Positions 1 to 8,551 are shown, numbered from the stretch's first letter. The stretch is 64,000 nt of DNA from Geobacteraceae bacterium (GCA_016720395.1 JADKKR010000001.1:248001-312000), one strand, 5' to 3'. The notes: a model not told the origin generated them from the sequence alone. Program-made: numbers and translations.

Positions 1-1
1 G

Positions 2-997
2 ACCTGCTCAAGTCAGGGCGCGGCCGGTTTTCCCGCAGTGGAGACCATGGCCCGCCGCATTCACCGGCATTTTACCGCAAACCCGCGCTTTGAGCGGCTG
101 CCCAAGAAGTTCAAGATCGGTGTTGAGGCTGACGCGACCGGGCGCCGTCACCTGATTCAGGATGTGGGACTGGTGCTTTCCTGCCGCGATGACAGCGGCG
201 CACGCTATGACGTCTATGTCGGCGGAGGTTTGGGGAAGGAACCGCAACCCGGCTTCCTGTTTGAGAGCGCCGTCAGCGAAAACCGCATTATCCCCCTGAT
301 TGAGGCGATAGCCCGTGTCTATGCGGCCCACACCCCGGCCGGGAAACGTCTCAAACACCTGCTGCGGGAAAAGGGGGAGGAGGAATTCCGCAGGCTGGTC
401 GCCCTTGAGCCGACCGCATCGGAAGAACTGCCTGCGGTTTCCGGCCTGCAGGAGAACCTGGTCCGGGTTCCGGGAGACCGACGCATCGTTGCACGTATAT
501 TCGCCGGTGCCCTGACCGCTGACCAGCTTATCGAACTGGCCGATTTCGCCGACCAATGGGCCGACGGCATCATGATGGCAACCGCCGATCAGGACATCGC
601 CTTTCATATCGCTGCAGCCCACGAGCCGTCTCAAGCCTCGGCAGCCCTTGCGCACTGTTCGTTCAGTGCCGGCCCGGTGGCGATCCGCGTCTGTCCGGGC
701 AGCCATGAGTGCCGGATGGGGCTGTCGGCTACCCGGGAAGTTGCCCGTTCGATCCTCGATGCCGTCGGTCCGGCCGGTCGGTCAAAAAGCTGGGCCATCT
801 CGGGCTGCCACAATTCCTGTACCCAGCCGCAACTGGCTGATATCGGCATCGTGACGTCGGGACTTTCAAAGGACGAGACCGGTGAGCGCACCCCGCACTT
901 CGATATCCTCCGTCTTGGCCGGGAGGGGTTTGGAAAGGTAACGGAACAGTCGTTAACGCTGGCTGAACTCTGCAGAGTGGTACGGGAGATCGGTTGA
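2..997 (+). CDS. Nitrite/sulfite reductase, siroheme [4Fe-4S] subunit (5'-truncated by window edge)
   Basis: This is the C-terminal part of a ferredoxin-type nitrite/sulfite reductase, a cytoplasmic enzyme that passes six electrons from a coupled [4Fe-4S] cluster and siroheme to nitrite or sulfite. The frame is open from base 2, so the true start lies upstream; the GTG at 38 is internal. The diagnostic cysteines are present: C-X5-C in CPGSHEC (about bases 691-711) and C-X3-C in CHNSC (about 807-821), the four ligands of the cluster bridged to siroheme. The surrounding residues also fit the family (GFPAVETMARRI near the start, and a conserved VGGGLG segment). Whether the substrate is nitrite or sulfite cannot be told from this fragment. 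The stop is TGA at 995-997, and the next gene, tag, converges on it 17 bases later with no clear terminator between. Confidence 0.88.
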   Translation, partial: TCSSQGAAGFPAVETMARRIHRHFTANPRFERLPKKFKIGVEADATGRRHLIQDVGLVLSCRDDSGARYDVYVGGGLGKEPQPGFLFESAVSENRIIPLIEAIARVYAAHTPAGKRLKHLLREKGEEEFRRLVALEPTASEELPAVSGLQENLVRVPGDRRIVARIFAGALTADQLIELADFADQWADGIMMATADQDIAFHIAAAHEPSQASAALAHCSFSAGPVAIRVCPGSHECRMGLSATREVARSILDAVGPAGRSKSWAISGCHNSCTQPQLADIGIVTSGLSKDETGERTPHFDILRLGREGFGKVTEQSLTLAELCRVVREIG

Positions 998-1014
998 AAC
1001 CGTAAGATTCTTCT

Positions 1015-1596
1015 TCAGCAGCCGTCGTACCGGAAACAGCCCGTCAGATGATCATTGACCATACCGGTTGCCTGCATGTAGGCGTAGCAGATGGTCGAGC
1101 CGACAAAACGGAACCCATGCCGCTTCAATTCCCTGCTCATATGGTCGGACAAGGGAGTGGAAGCAGGTATTTCAGCCATACTCCTCCAGCTGTTGCGTAT
1201 CGGGACCCCTTCAACAAAACGCCACAGAAAGGAATCCAGGCTGCCGTAGCGGGCCTGCACCTCCAGCACCGCCCGGGCATTGGAAACCGTCGATGCGATC
1301 TTGAGCCGGTTGCGGACGATGCCCGTATCGGCCAGCAGCCTGGCCACATCCCGTTCGTCAAACGCCGCCACCAGCTGCGGGTCGAACCCCGCAAAGGCCC
1401 GGCGGTATCCTTCCCGCTTGCGCAGGACCGTCAGCCAGGAGAGCCCGGCCTGGGCTCCTTCCAGGGTCAGCATCTCGAACAGGCGATGCTCGTCATGCAG
1501 CGGCACTCCCCACTCATGATCATGGTACGAGATGTAGAGCGGATCGCTGCCGCACCAGGGGCAGCGGACAAGCGTTTGATCAAGCGAATCTGCCAT
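1015..1596 (-). CDS. tag: DNA-3-methyladenine glycosylase I
   Basis: Tag is a base-excision repair enzyme that removes 3-methyladenine from alkylated DNA. The 193-residue protein matches the usual family length and aligns along its length with E. coli Tag. The zinc ligands are visible as Cys12 and His25 near the N-terminus and His183 and Cys187 near the C-terminus, with the same 4-residue spacing as E. coli His175/Cys179. The catalytic-pocket glutamate lies in LEGAQAGLSW (Glu46). The ATG is preceded by AAAGGAGAG, a strong ribosome binding site. The gene stands alone: it converges with the reductase upstream in the window, and its own upstream side is a repeat-containing gap. Identification is secure. 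Confidence 0.95.
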   Translation of the reverse strand: MADSLDQTLVRCPWCGSDPLYISYHDHEWGVPLHDEHRLFEMLTLEGAQAGLSWLTVLRKREGYRRAFAGFDPQLVAAFDERDVARLLADTGIVRNRLKIASTVSNARAVLEVQARYGSLDSFLWRFVEGVPIRNSWRSMAEIPASTPLSDHMSRELKRHGFRFVGSTICYAYMQATGMVNDHLTGCFRYDGC

Positions 1597-1628
1597 AACA
1601 CTCTCCTTTGCAAACAGATCGAATCGTC

Positions 1629-1677
1629 TCTCACTCGCTCACTTCGTTCGCTAAAGCTCACAGAGGCACAAAGAAAC
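1629..1677. repeat. Dispersed repeat, copy 1 (pair with 2692-2740)
   Basis: This stretch beginning TCTCACTCGCTCACT and ending CACAGAGGC-CA-AAGAAA recurs at 2692-2740 with only a few substitutions. The CACAGAG core relates it to the larger palindromic element at 28685-28826. It is noncoding in both places. Confidence 0.75.
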
Positions 1678-1843
1678 CTGAACTCATCTTTGAGAGCTTT
1701 GGGGTTTTGTGAGAGCCGGCTGTCTGTCTTTCAGGCCTTTCAGGCCTGGCATCTTATGCTGTCGCCGTCCTCACCGGCAGCAGGGCAGACTTCCGCTATC
1801 GCCTAAATGGATTGAAGCCTGTGTTTCAATCGTTACAACCAAT

Positions 1844-1872
1844 TGGCATAGCTGACATTTTACAGGTATAAC
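1844..1872 (+). promoter_or_regulatory. Sigma-70-like promoter of the rhodanese gene
   Basis: The -35 box is TTGGCA at 1844-1849 and the -10 box is TATAAC at 1867-1872, with an ideal 17-bp spacer. Transcription would start about 30 bases before the ATG at 1913, whose ribosome binding site is GGGAG at 1902-1906. A short inverted repeat sits directly upstream (1811-1832). Confidence 0.6.
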
Positions 1873-1912
1873 CAGACGCGTATTTAACCATCTTACCTGT
1901 CGGGAGTCAACC

Positions 1913-2671
1913 ATGCGACGTACCGGAATTCTGCTGTTCTCAATCCTTTGCTGCACCTTTTTGCTGGCATCCGCCACACTTCTTTCAGCCGCCGAAGTGC
2001 AGCCCGCTGTTTTCAGGACCGTCACGACGGAAGAGCTGAAAAAGATGCTGGATAGCGGGAAAGACGCACCCCTGGTGATAGACGCCCGCAACCCGGAGGA
2101 GTTCGACGAGGTCCATATCAAGGACGCCATTAACATCCCGGTCTCAAAGTTGGAAAAAGATCCGTCCCTGCTGCCGGCCGACAGGAAAAAGGGCATCGTA
2201 TTCTACTGCAACGGCATCAAGTGCGGCAAGAGCAGGAAGGCCGCCCTGTTCGCCGCCTCACAGGGCTATTCCAACCTGATGGTATATGCCGAGGGGATGC
2301 CGGTCTGGGAGGAGAAGGGCATGTCGATCTATGCCGGCCCGAACTACGAGAAGAAGGTTGAGACCAGCAAACTGAAACCGCAGGAGCTGAAAGCCCTGAT
2401 GGACAGCCAGCCGGCGTCCCTGACGATCGTCGATGTGCGCGACAGGAGCGAATTCGAGCAGGGTCATATCCCGGGTGCGATCAACATCCCGGTGGCAAGT
2501 TTCGCGCTGCAGTCGGGTGTGCTGGAAAAGGAGAAGCGCATCATTGTCTACTGCAACTCCGGCGGCCGCAGCTACAATGCCTACCGCAAGCTGCAGAAAC
2601 TGGCCTACCCGACTATCAACCAGGTCATCTTTGCCGACTGGGAGTTCGATGGTCTGCCGGTGGTGAAATAA
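1913..2671 (+). CDS. Exported protein with two rhodanese domains
   Basis: This 252-residue protein has an N-terminal signal peptide (basic MRR, hydrophobic run to about residue 25, likely cleavage after SAA) followed by two rhodanese folds. Domain 1 (about 35-140) has active-loop cysteine FYCNGIKCGKS and domain 2 (about 150-250) has VYCNSGGRS, so both keep the persulfide-forming cysteine. Each domain also has the typical (V/I)DXR near its start (VIDARNPEEF, IVDVRDRSEF). Rhodanese domains transfer sulfane sulfur; exported forms probably act in the periplasm in sulfur or cyanide handling, but the substrate is unknown. The gene is monocistronic with its own promoter and is followed by a strong terminator at 2834-2870. 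Confidence 0.85.
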   Translation: MRRTGILLFSILCCTFLLASATLLSAAEVQPAVFRTVTTEELKKMLDSGKDAPLVIDARNPEEFDEVHIKDAINIPVSKLEKDPSLLPADRKKGIVFYCNGIKCGKSRKAALFAASQGYSNLMVYAEGMPVWEEKGMSIYAGPNYEKKVETSKLKPQELKALMDSQPASLTIVDVRDRSEFEQGHIPGAINIPVASFALQSGVLEKEKRIIVYCNSGGRSYNAYRKLQKLAYPTINQVIFADWEFDGLPVVK

Positions 2672-2691
2672 ATAAACATTCAACACCGGTT

Positions 2692-2804
2692 TCTCACTCG
2701 CTCACTGCGTTCGCTAGAGCTCACAGAGGCTCAGAGAAAATCCTAACGGCAACAGATTGTAGAATAGATTTTCTCCGTGTGCTCTTTGTGCTCTGGGCTT
2801 GAGA
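2692..2804. repeat. Palindromic dispersed repeat, copy 2
   Basis: The left part (2692-2740) repeats the element at 1629-1677. The right part contains GATTTTCTCC, CTCTTTGTG and CTCTGGGCTTGAG, which are the approximate inverse of GAGCTCACAGAGGC and CAGAGAAAATC in the left part, so the whole 113 bases can fold back on itself. It lies in the 3' untranslated region of the rhodanese gene. It looks like a non-autonomous palindromic repeat of the same CACAGAG/CTCTGTG style as 28685-28826. Confidence 0.65.
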
Positions 2805-2833
2805 AAACGCCTTTTTATTTCACCAACCAATGC

Positions 2834-2870
2834 AAAGCGGGCCCAGAATTATTCTGGACCCGCTTTTTTT
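2834..2870. terminator. Rho-independent terminator between rhodanese and AOR genes
   Basis: A long stem of AAAGCGGG-CCAGAAT pairs with ATTCTGG-CCCGCTTT, followed by seven T on the plus strand. It suits best the plus-strand rhodanese transcript but can also end the convergent AOR transcript. Confidence 0.85.
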
Positions 2871-2887
2871 CACCTCTGTCCCACTCC

Positions 2888-5068
2888 TCAGGCGTTCAGT
2901 TCCGTGATCCTCTCCCGGGCCTCTGCGCTCAGGAAATCCCACAGCCCGAGCCCCTTGAGAGTTGCCACCTTCGGCACACCGTTGGCGTTCCATCCCCGCT
3001 GTTCATAATAGACCGCGACCAGCTTCCTGAGCTGTTGTTTGCGGTGGTTCATGAGCATCTCCCGCTTCCCGGCGGTGCCGCGGCTCATCAGTTCCTTCAT
3101 GGTCAGACCCAGCGCCGCGCAGAGTTCCCGGTCATTCTCGGCGTGCTCCGTCTCGTAGAGATGATCATCGGTAGGACCGACGGCGCGGTCGGGGATCCAG
3201 TCCATGCGTCCGGTTTCAGTACCGAAACGCAGTACATTCATAACCCGCTGCAGGTTGATGTCGCGGTCGGTCTGGGCGAAGATATCCTCCCAGCCAAGGT
3301 CGGTGCCGAGCATGGCGTTGTAGAAGTCGGCGTAGATCTCCTGGGAGGCCGGGTTGATGAAAATATCTCCGTTACGGCTGGACGATTCGGGATTGAACAC
3401 GTCCACCCAGGGAAGCTTGCAGAGCCCCATGTTGTCGTTGCCGAGCCGGACCCGGGGATAGGTGATCAGGGCCCTGGCTTTGTCCTCAAAGGTCGGGAAG
3501 GCTCCCAGCAGATCGGATTTGATCAGCCAGGCGGCAGCATGGTGGGCGCCGATATCACTGGCTGCGGCATAGGAACCCTGCATGGAAAGCGAACGGTGGG
3601 TACGGTAGAGCGAAAAGGGCAGTCCCTTGGTCTGCATGGCGAAAAGGGCCAGATCGGAGCGGGCATCGATGCCGGTACGGGCCTGGTAGCGGGCCGCCAC
3701 CCAGTCGAACAGTTCCAGCATACCCTTGCCGGCCACCCGGGCAACTTCCGTTTCGCCGTGGGCCAGGCGATGGATAAAGGCCAACGAAGCGGTCTCATTG
3801 CCCCAGGTCAGTTCCAGACCATCGGTATCGGCAGAGGTCAGGTAGCCCCGCTGGAAGCATTCCATGATGAAGGCCATGATGACGCAGGTGGAGATGGTGT
3901 CAAAGCCGTAGTTGTCGCAGTGCCAGTTGGCCTCCATAATGAACTCCGGGTTCCAGACGCCGATGTTGGAGCCGAATCCTGCGGCGGTCTCGTATTCCGG
4001 GCCGTCCACCCAGACTTTGCGCCCCATGTGGTTGCCGGATACCAGGGTTACCCAGCCACCCTTGGTGCACTGCAGGTTGCAGCCGGGAAAGCAGCCGTCC
4101 ATACCGCGGTGCTCGAAGAGTTTCTCGGCGTAGAACTTGCCGCTGATCTGGGGGGCCCGGGCGTCGGAGCCGGCCTGGTAGTTGTTCACCGGCAGCGCCA
4201 GGTACTCATCCTTGTTCATGAAGGTGATCAGGCCGGCACTCCCTTTTCTGGCCATCTTGAGGGAATGGGGATCGACCTCCTTCACCACCGTGTGAAGCCG
4301 CCGGCCGGCCGCCTTGGCCTTCTCCCAGTCGGCGGCTCCGTAAGGATTGTCGCCGTGGGGGTAGTCGGCCAGCACCACGATCGATCTGATCCGTTTTGCT
4401 CGCATCACCGAGCCGAGGCCGGTACGTCCGGCCTGCTTGGTGCGCCAGACCCCTTTGCTGCCGTCCTGGGCCGGCTTTGTGACATCGAAGTAATGGCTGT
4501 TGATGCAGCCGTAGGTTGTGTTGGCCGCGCCGATGCCGGTGGTGAGGAAGGCGAGGTTGCGCCGCTGGTAGCCTGCCGCAAGGAAGCGCTCCTCCACATG
4601 CCGTTCCATGTCGAAGGCCTCATCGTCCGAGGGGGCCTCCTCCACCGTCACTTCACTCGTGAAGGCATTGACCACGATCATGACGTCGCGGTCCGCCTTC
4701 CCGGTCACCTGCAGGGCATCGAAACCGGCGTACTTAAGGAAGGCGCCGAAGTAACCGCCGAAGTTGGAAACCCCGGGGATGCCGGTCAGCGGGGAGAGTG
4801 AGATAGCCATGGCCTTGGCGGTGCCGGGGAACTGGGGGATGCCGCCCAGGGGGCCGTTGGCGATGATCAGCGGATTGGCCGGATCGGTCGGTCTGGTTTC
4901 GGCACTGACCGCCTGGTGCAGCAGGTACAGTCCCAGTCCGCGCCCCCCCACGAAGAAGTCTCTCACCTTCGGGTCCAGGGGAGGTGCGGCGCAGGTGCGA
5001 TCCGTGACGTCCACCATCAGGATCTGGTTGGCATAGCCGTTCTGTAGCTTCGATGTACTGTAGTTCAT
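2888..5068 (-). CDS. Aldehyde:ferredoxin oxidoreductase family protein
   Basis: This 726-residue protein belongs to the tungsten/molybdopterin AOR family, which oxidises aldehydes to carboxylic acids (or reduces acids) with ferredoxin as electron partner. The N-terminal AOR domain has the FVGGRGLGL signature near residue 40. The [4Fe-4S] ligands are Cys326, Cys330 and Cys334 (GCFPGCNLQC) plus the distant Cys550, which lies in the pterin-contacting motif DNMGLC (Asp545-Cys550). At 726 residues it is longer than archaeal AOR (about 600), with about 30 extra residues at the N-terminus. The start ATG at 5068 follows AAGGGATTTCA. No MoaD-like or ferredoxin gene lies next to it, so its electron partner is not apparent. 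The aldehyde substrate is unknown; carboxylic acid reduction in fermentative or metal-reducing growth is possible. Confidence 0.88.
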   Translation of the reverse strand: MNYSTSKLQNGYANQILMVDVTDRTCAAPPLDPKVRDFFVGGRGLGLYLLHQAVSAETRPTDPANPLIIANGPLGGIPQFPGTAKAMAISLSPLTGIPGVSNFGGYFGAFLKYAGFDALQVTGKADRDVMIVVNAFTSEVTVEEAPSDDEAFDMERHVEERFLAAGYQRRNLAFLTTGIGAANTTYGCINSHYFDVTKPAQDGSKGVWRTKQAGRTGLGSVMRAKRIRSIVVLADYPHGDNPYGAADWEKAKAAGRRLHTVVKEVDPHSLKMARKGSAGLITFMNKDEYLALPVNNYQAGSDARAPQISGKFYAEKLFEHRGMDGCFPGCNLQCTKGGWVTLVSGNHMGRKVWVDGPEYETAAGFGSNIGVWNPEFIMEANWHCDNYGFDTISTCVIMAFIMECFQRGYLTSADTDGLELTWGNETASLAFIHRLAHGETEVARVAGKGMLELFDWVAARYQARTGIDARSDLALFAMQTKGLPFSLYRTHRSLSMQGSYAAASDIGAHHAAAWLIKSDLLGAFPTFEDKARALITYPRVRLGNDNMGLCKLPWVDVFNPESSSRNGDIFINPASQEIYADFYNAMLGTDLGWEDIFAQTDRDINLQRVMNVLRFGTETGRMDWIPDRAVGPTDDHLYETEHAENDRELCAALGLTMKELMSRGTAGKREMLMNHRKQQLRKLVAVYYEQRGWNANGVPKVATLKGLGLWDFLSAEARERITELNA

Positions 5069-5178
5069 TGAAATCCCTTCAAATGCGCGGACGGGTCTGT
5101 TCCGTCCTGGCGGAGTAATCTGACAGTAGCTTCACACGGGTGAAAGCTGATTAAATTGCCACGGAAATGACTGTTTTG

Positions 5179-6453
5179 TCAAGGAGGGGTGATGTGGTCT
5201 GTGCCGTTTTGGAGTCTGCGCAGCTGTTCCAGATACTCCTCTACCCCGCTGACCGGTTCCAGTCCCCGCCAGGCGAAGAGTTCCGCCAGGGCTTCGTCCG
5301 GCTCGCAGCGCGGGTACGGACCGGCAGAGAGGTGGTGGACCAGTTTCATGGTCTTCAGGCCGTCGAACCAGCCGTGGAAAGCTGTCATCAAGGCTGTTCG
5401 TGAGGGATGGTTGCGCTGCAGCTTATCCCAGACCCCGGCAAAGCGGGTGAGCTGCAGATATTCAGTCAGACAGGGGGATACCTGACTGCTGCGGGCAAGC
5501 AGGGCGGCTCCATCCATATCGACGCCATGCTCCACCAATCCCAGCCACTCCTTCAGAATCCGGAAACATTCCGGGCGGTAAAAAAGCTGTTCACGTTCAC
5601 CCCCGGCGCCCATGCGCTGAATACTGCGGCCGGTACCGAAGGGGACCCGGTGGGAAGGTCGCGGCGATGGATGGACGACCGTACCGGCAAGCTGTTCCAC
5701 CCCCACGGTACGGGACAGCTGCTGCATGAAGTAGAAGTCCTCACCGGCCATGCGGTTGTTCATGCCGCCGATCTTGCAATAGGCCGAAGCCCGGCAGGCC
5801 ATGGCACTGCCCACGGAGTGGAAGGCATAGGGGGAACCGGCCAGCTCCAGACCGAGGATGTATCCCCGCAGAAAGAGCTCATAGCGGGCGATGAGGCGCC
5901 CGGTCTGTGCGCTGCTGCCGCGCTGGTGCTCATAGGGAATGGCCGCCGCACCGGCCAGGCAGTGACGGAAGTGTTCCGCAATGGCCGGCAGGTAGTCCGG
6001 ACGGACAGTGGTATCCCCGTCAAGGCAGACCAGCAGCGGGTCACCGCCGCTTATGTCGAGGCGCGACAGGGCCAGGTCCATGCCGATGCGGCGGGCCAGA
6101 CCGACCCCGCCCCCTTTCAGAGGAAGCTCCCTGCCGGCCGAAGCGGCATCGACCCAGGCCAGGTTGAGGCCGGCCCAGGCTTGCTCACCACCGGCCAGCA
6201 GCCTCAGGGTCGCGCGGTTGTCTGCCTTGTCTTCCGGAGATGCGTCCGGGCGGTGGTTGACCACAACCAGGATCAGGAAGTCCCGCAGGACGTCCAACGG
6301 ATTGGTCGCCAATGAAGAAAGGGTTGCCGGGAGATTGGCCGCTTCCGCCAGGGACGGTATCACCACCGCCCCCGCAAAACCGCCCCCCGGGCAACCCTCC
6401 ATGCGCCATGGGCCGCTGACGGCCCTGGATCTCAGATAGTTATGAACACTCAA
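5179..6453 (-). CDS. Glycosyltransferase family 2-like protein
   Basis: This 424-residue protein has a GT-A fold layout: a Rossmann-like start (VVIPSLAEAANLPATLSSL), the metal/nucleotide-sugar binding DXD motif in VCLDGDTTV near residue 145, and a GEDFYF acidic motif near residue 240 where GT2 enzymes place the catalytic base. No transmembrane segment is obvious, so it is probably cytosolic or peripheral. The start is a TTG whose bases overlap the TGA stop of the upstream hydrolase gene (shared TTGA at 6450-6453), which suggests translational coupling; there is no good internal alternative. Donor and acceptor sugars cannot be inferred. It is probably cotranscribed with the isochorismatase-fold gene. 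No other polysaccharide gene is near. Confidence 0.72.
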   Translation of the reverse strand: MSVHNYLRSRAVSGPWRMEGCPGGGFAGAVVIPSLAEAANLPATLSSLATNPLDVLRDFLILVVVNHRPDASPEDKADNRATLRLLAGGEQAWAGLNLAWVDAASAGRELPLKGGGVGLARRIGMDLALSRLDISGGDPLLVCLDGDTTVRPDYLPAIAEHFRHCLAGAAAIPYEHQRGSSAQTGRLIARYELFLRGYILGLELAGSPYAFHSVGSAMACRASAYCKIGGMNNRMAGEDFYFMQQLSRTVGVEQLAGTVVHPSPRPSHRVPFGTGRSIQRMGAGGEREQLFYRPECFRILKEWLGLVEHGVDMDGAALLARSSQVSPCLTEYLQLTRFAGVWDKLQRNHPSRTALMTAFHGWFDGLKTMKLVHHLSAGPYPRCEPDEALAELFAWRGLEPVSGVEEYLEQLRRLQNGTDHITPP

Positions 6454-7016
6454 CGAACAAGCTTGGAAAGTTTTTTGAACTCCTCGGTCCCGGCCACCTT
6501 GAGCAGCTGGAACATGGCAGACTCGGTGCAGGTCGGCACGGCGCCGGTCAGGGTCATGGCCTCGATGGCGGTCTGCCAGTTCTGCTTGCTGCGGCTCATG
6601 ACAGCGTCCCTGACCAGGTGCACCTCGAAGCCGGCGTCACGCAGCTCGATCACCGTCTGCAGCACGCAGACGTGGGTCTCCATGCCGGTTACGATCACCT
6701 GGGTCCGGCCGCTGGCCTTGATGGCGGCGACAAACTCGGGACTGCCGCAGCAGCTGAAGGCCATCTTTTCAAGGCAGGGTGCCGCGGCAGCTTTCTCCTT
6801 CAACTCCGGCAGGGTGGCTCCCAGTCCTTTGACATACTGTTCGGTGACCAGTACCGGCAGCTTCAGTTCTGCGGCCGTCTCCAGCAGGATACCGATGTTC
6901 CTGGTCAGCTTGTGAAGTACCTTGTGGTCCATGGCTACGCACAGCTTCTCCTGCACGTCGATCACCACCAGCACCGCCTTGTCACGATCCAGAAAAAATT
7001 TGTCTTTTAGCGACAT
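6450..7016 (-). CDS. Isochorismatase-family cysteine hydrolase
   Basis: The 188-residue protein is a single-domain cysteine hydrolase of the isochorismatase/YcaC fold. The catalytic triad is visible as Asp20 (VVIDVQEKL), Lys84 (CLEKMAFS) and Cys117 (GMETHVCVLQT), with the family's conserved cis-peptide region VTGMETHV. Proteins with this triad hydrolyse small amides or esters; true isochorismate activity is not implied, and no siderophore genes are near. The start ATG follows GGAGGTGTAAC, a very strong ribosome binding site. The stop overlaps the start of the glycosyltransferase gene by four bases, so the two probably form an operon. Confidence 0.85.
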   Translation of the reverse strand: MSLKDKFFLDRDKAVLVVIDVQEKLCVAMDHKVLHKLTRNIGILLETAAELKLPVLVTEQYVKGLGATLPELKEKAAAAPCLEKMAFSCCGSPEFVAAIKASGRTQVIVTGMETHVCVLQTVIELRDAGFEVHLVRDAVMSRSKQNWQTAIEAMTLTGAVPTCTESAMFQLLKVAGTEEFKKLSKLVR

Positions 7017-7036
7017 GTTACACCTCCAAGAAAATA

Positions 7037-7090
7037 CCTCCCCCCGTCCCCCTCCTGATTCAGGAGGGGGTGCCGAAGGCGGGGGTGGTT
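7037..7090. repeat. REP-like palindrome (nested inverted repeats)
   Basis: A perfect 10-bp stem (CCCCCTCCTG at 7048-7057, CAGGAGGGGG at 7061-7070, loop ATT) is flanked by an outer imperfect pair (CCTCCCCCCG before, CGGGGGTGG after). It fills the gap between the ntrC-like gene and the hydrolase gene. It has no T-run on either strand, so it looks more like a dispersed palindromic repeat than a standard terminator, although it could stabilise 3' ends. Confidence 0.65.
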
Positions 7091-7092
7091 GA

Positions 7093-8540
7093 TTAATCCC
7101 GCTTCATTTCTATTCCCAGTTCGCCGATCTTCTTGCGCAGAGTATTGCGGTTGATTCCGAGGATATCAGCCGCCTTGACCTGGTTCCAGCGGGTCTTCTC
7201 CAGTATGATCCGGATCAGGGGGCGCTCAACCTGCTCCAGCACCATCGAATGAATCTCGCCGTTTTCAAGCTGTTCGATGCCATGGAGACAGGAACGCAGC
7301 TTACCGTCAACGAGTTCTTCCAGGGATGCATCCTGGCTGCGGCTGATCTCTGTGCCGGGGGACGACACCGACACCAGGCCGGAAAAGTCGGCGGGTGTCA
7401 GCAGCGGATCACTGGAGAGAATCACCGCCCTCTTGATGGCATTCTCCAGCTCACGCACATTGCCCGGCCATGCATAACTGCTCAGCATGGTAATGGCTTC
7501 ATCGGTACACTGCTTGAGGGATACATCCATCTCTCCACAGACACGGCTCAGGAAGTACTGCACCAGCAGCGGGATATCCTCACGACGTTCACGAAGCGGG
7601 ACAAGGGTGATGGGGACGACGTTCAGCCTGTAGAAGAGGTCCTCGCGGAACTCCTTCAGGCGCACCTTTTCCATCAGCTCCTGGTTGGTTGCAGCGACAA
7701 TGCGGACATCCACCGGGAGGCTCTGGTTACCGCCGGTACGGGTGACCTCGCGTTCCTGCAGCACCCGCAGGATCTTGGCCTGCAGATCCAGCGGCATATC
7801 GCCGATCTCATCCAGGAAGAGTGTGCCATGGTTGGCCTGCTCGAATTTGCCCAGTTTGCGCTCCACGGCACCGGTGAAGGCCCCTTTTCGCTGCCGAACA
7901 GCTCGCTTTCCAGAAGTTCCTTGGGGATGGCGGCACAGTTGATCGCCACAAAGGGCTTGCCCAGGCGTCCTGAATTGAAGTGGACGGCCCGCGCGACCAG
8001 TTCCTTGCCGGTTCCGGACTCGCCTTGAACCAGGACGGTCACGTCGCTGCCGGCAACCTTGCCGATAGTCTTGTAGACCTCGCGCATGACCGGTGAATTG
8101 CCGATGATGTTCTTTTCCACCTGGTAGCGCTCTTTGAGTTCCTGCTTGAGCATCGATACCTGACCGGCAACCTCCCGCGCCCGTCCGACCTTTTCGATGA
8201 TGGCGTCGATCACATCCAGGTCAAAGGGCTTGGTGATATAGTCATAGGCCCCGCGTTTCATGGCTTCCACGGCATTCTTCATGCTTGCCTCGGCGGTCAT
8301 GATCACCACCAGCAGGTCTTTCTTCTGTTCGCGGATCTTGTCGAGCAGGTCGAGGCCGGTGATGCCGGGCATCTTGATGTCGAGGATCGCCAGGTCGTAG
8401 CTGTTGTCCTGGATCATGGAAAGGGCCTGCCGGCCGTCGATGGCCAGGTCCACGCTGAATCCCTTGCGCTTGAGGGCCTTGGAAAGGACCCAGCGCATGC
8501 TCTCTTCATCATCTGCAACCAGAATTCGTGTCAATGGCAT
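7093..8540 (-). pseudogene. ntrC: NtrC-family sigma-54 activator, frameshifted at the GAFTGA motif
   Basis: Read in two frames, this is a complete NtrC-type response regulator (about 482 residues): receiver domain with phospho-acceptor Asp54 (AILDIKMPG), AAA+ domain with Walker A GESGTGKE (173-180), Walker B FLDEIGDM, and a C-terminal Fis-type helix-turn-helix ([19 protein letters not shown]). Frame 1 starts at 8540 and is correct to Gly220 (FGSEKG); it then goes out of frame and ends near 7674. The other frame resumes with [10 protein letters not shown] and runs to 7093. One G is missing from the run read here as C4 at 7881-7884. The GAFTGA loop, which contacts sigma-54, falls on the break. 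Either this is a sequence error or real mutation, or ribosomes slip -1 on A-AAG-GGG, which would restore exactly KGAFTGA. The neighbouring ntrB and dusB are intact. The exact NtrC identity is inferred from synteny and Asp54/HTH features. Confidence 0.85.
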
Positions 8541-8551
8541 AGAAAACCCCT

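Larger units (their letters stand above)
1597..1912. other. Intergenic stretch with repeat copy and palindrome
   Basis: No gene is visible in these 316 bases between the divergent tag and rhodanese genes. The part nearest tag holds a 48-base repeat copy (1629-1677). A 7-bp inverted repeat (GATTGAA at 1811-1817, TTCAATC at 1826-1832) lies just upstream of the rhodanese promoter and could be an operator. The middle is low in recognisable signals. Confidence 0.6.

Noticed and set aside
2777..4801. Plus-strand open frame of 674 codons
   Set aside because: It is antisense to the AOR gene, has no family resemblance, and its length comes from the codon bias of the real gene.
5131..5170. Sigma-54 promoter before AOR
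   Set aside because: A TGGCA-like -24 box is present, but the GC of the -12 box is one base out of register.
5179..7016. Polysaccharide or siderophore gene cluster
   Set aside because: One glycosyltransferase and one isochorismatase-fold hydrolase are not enough, and no partner genes are near.
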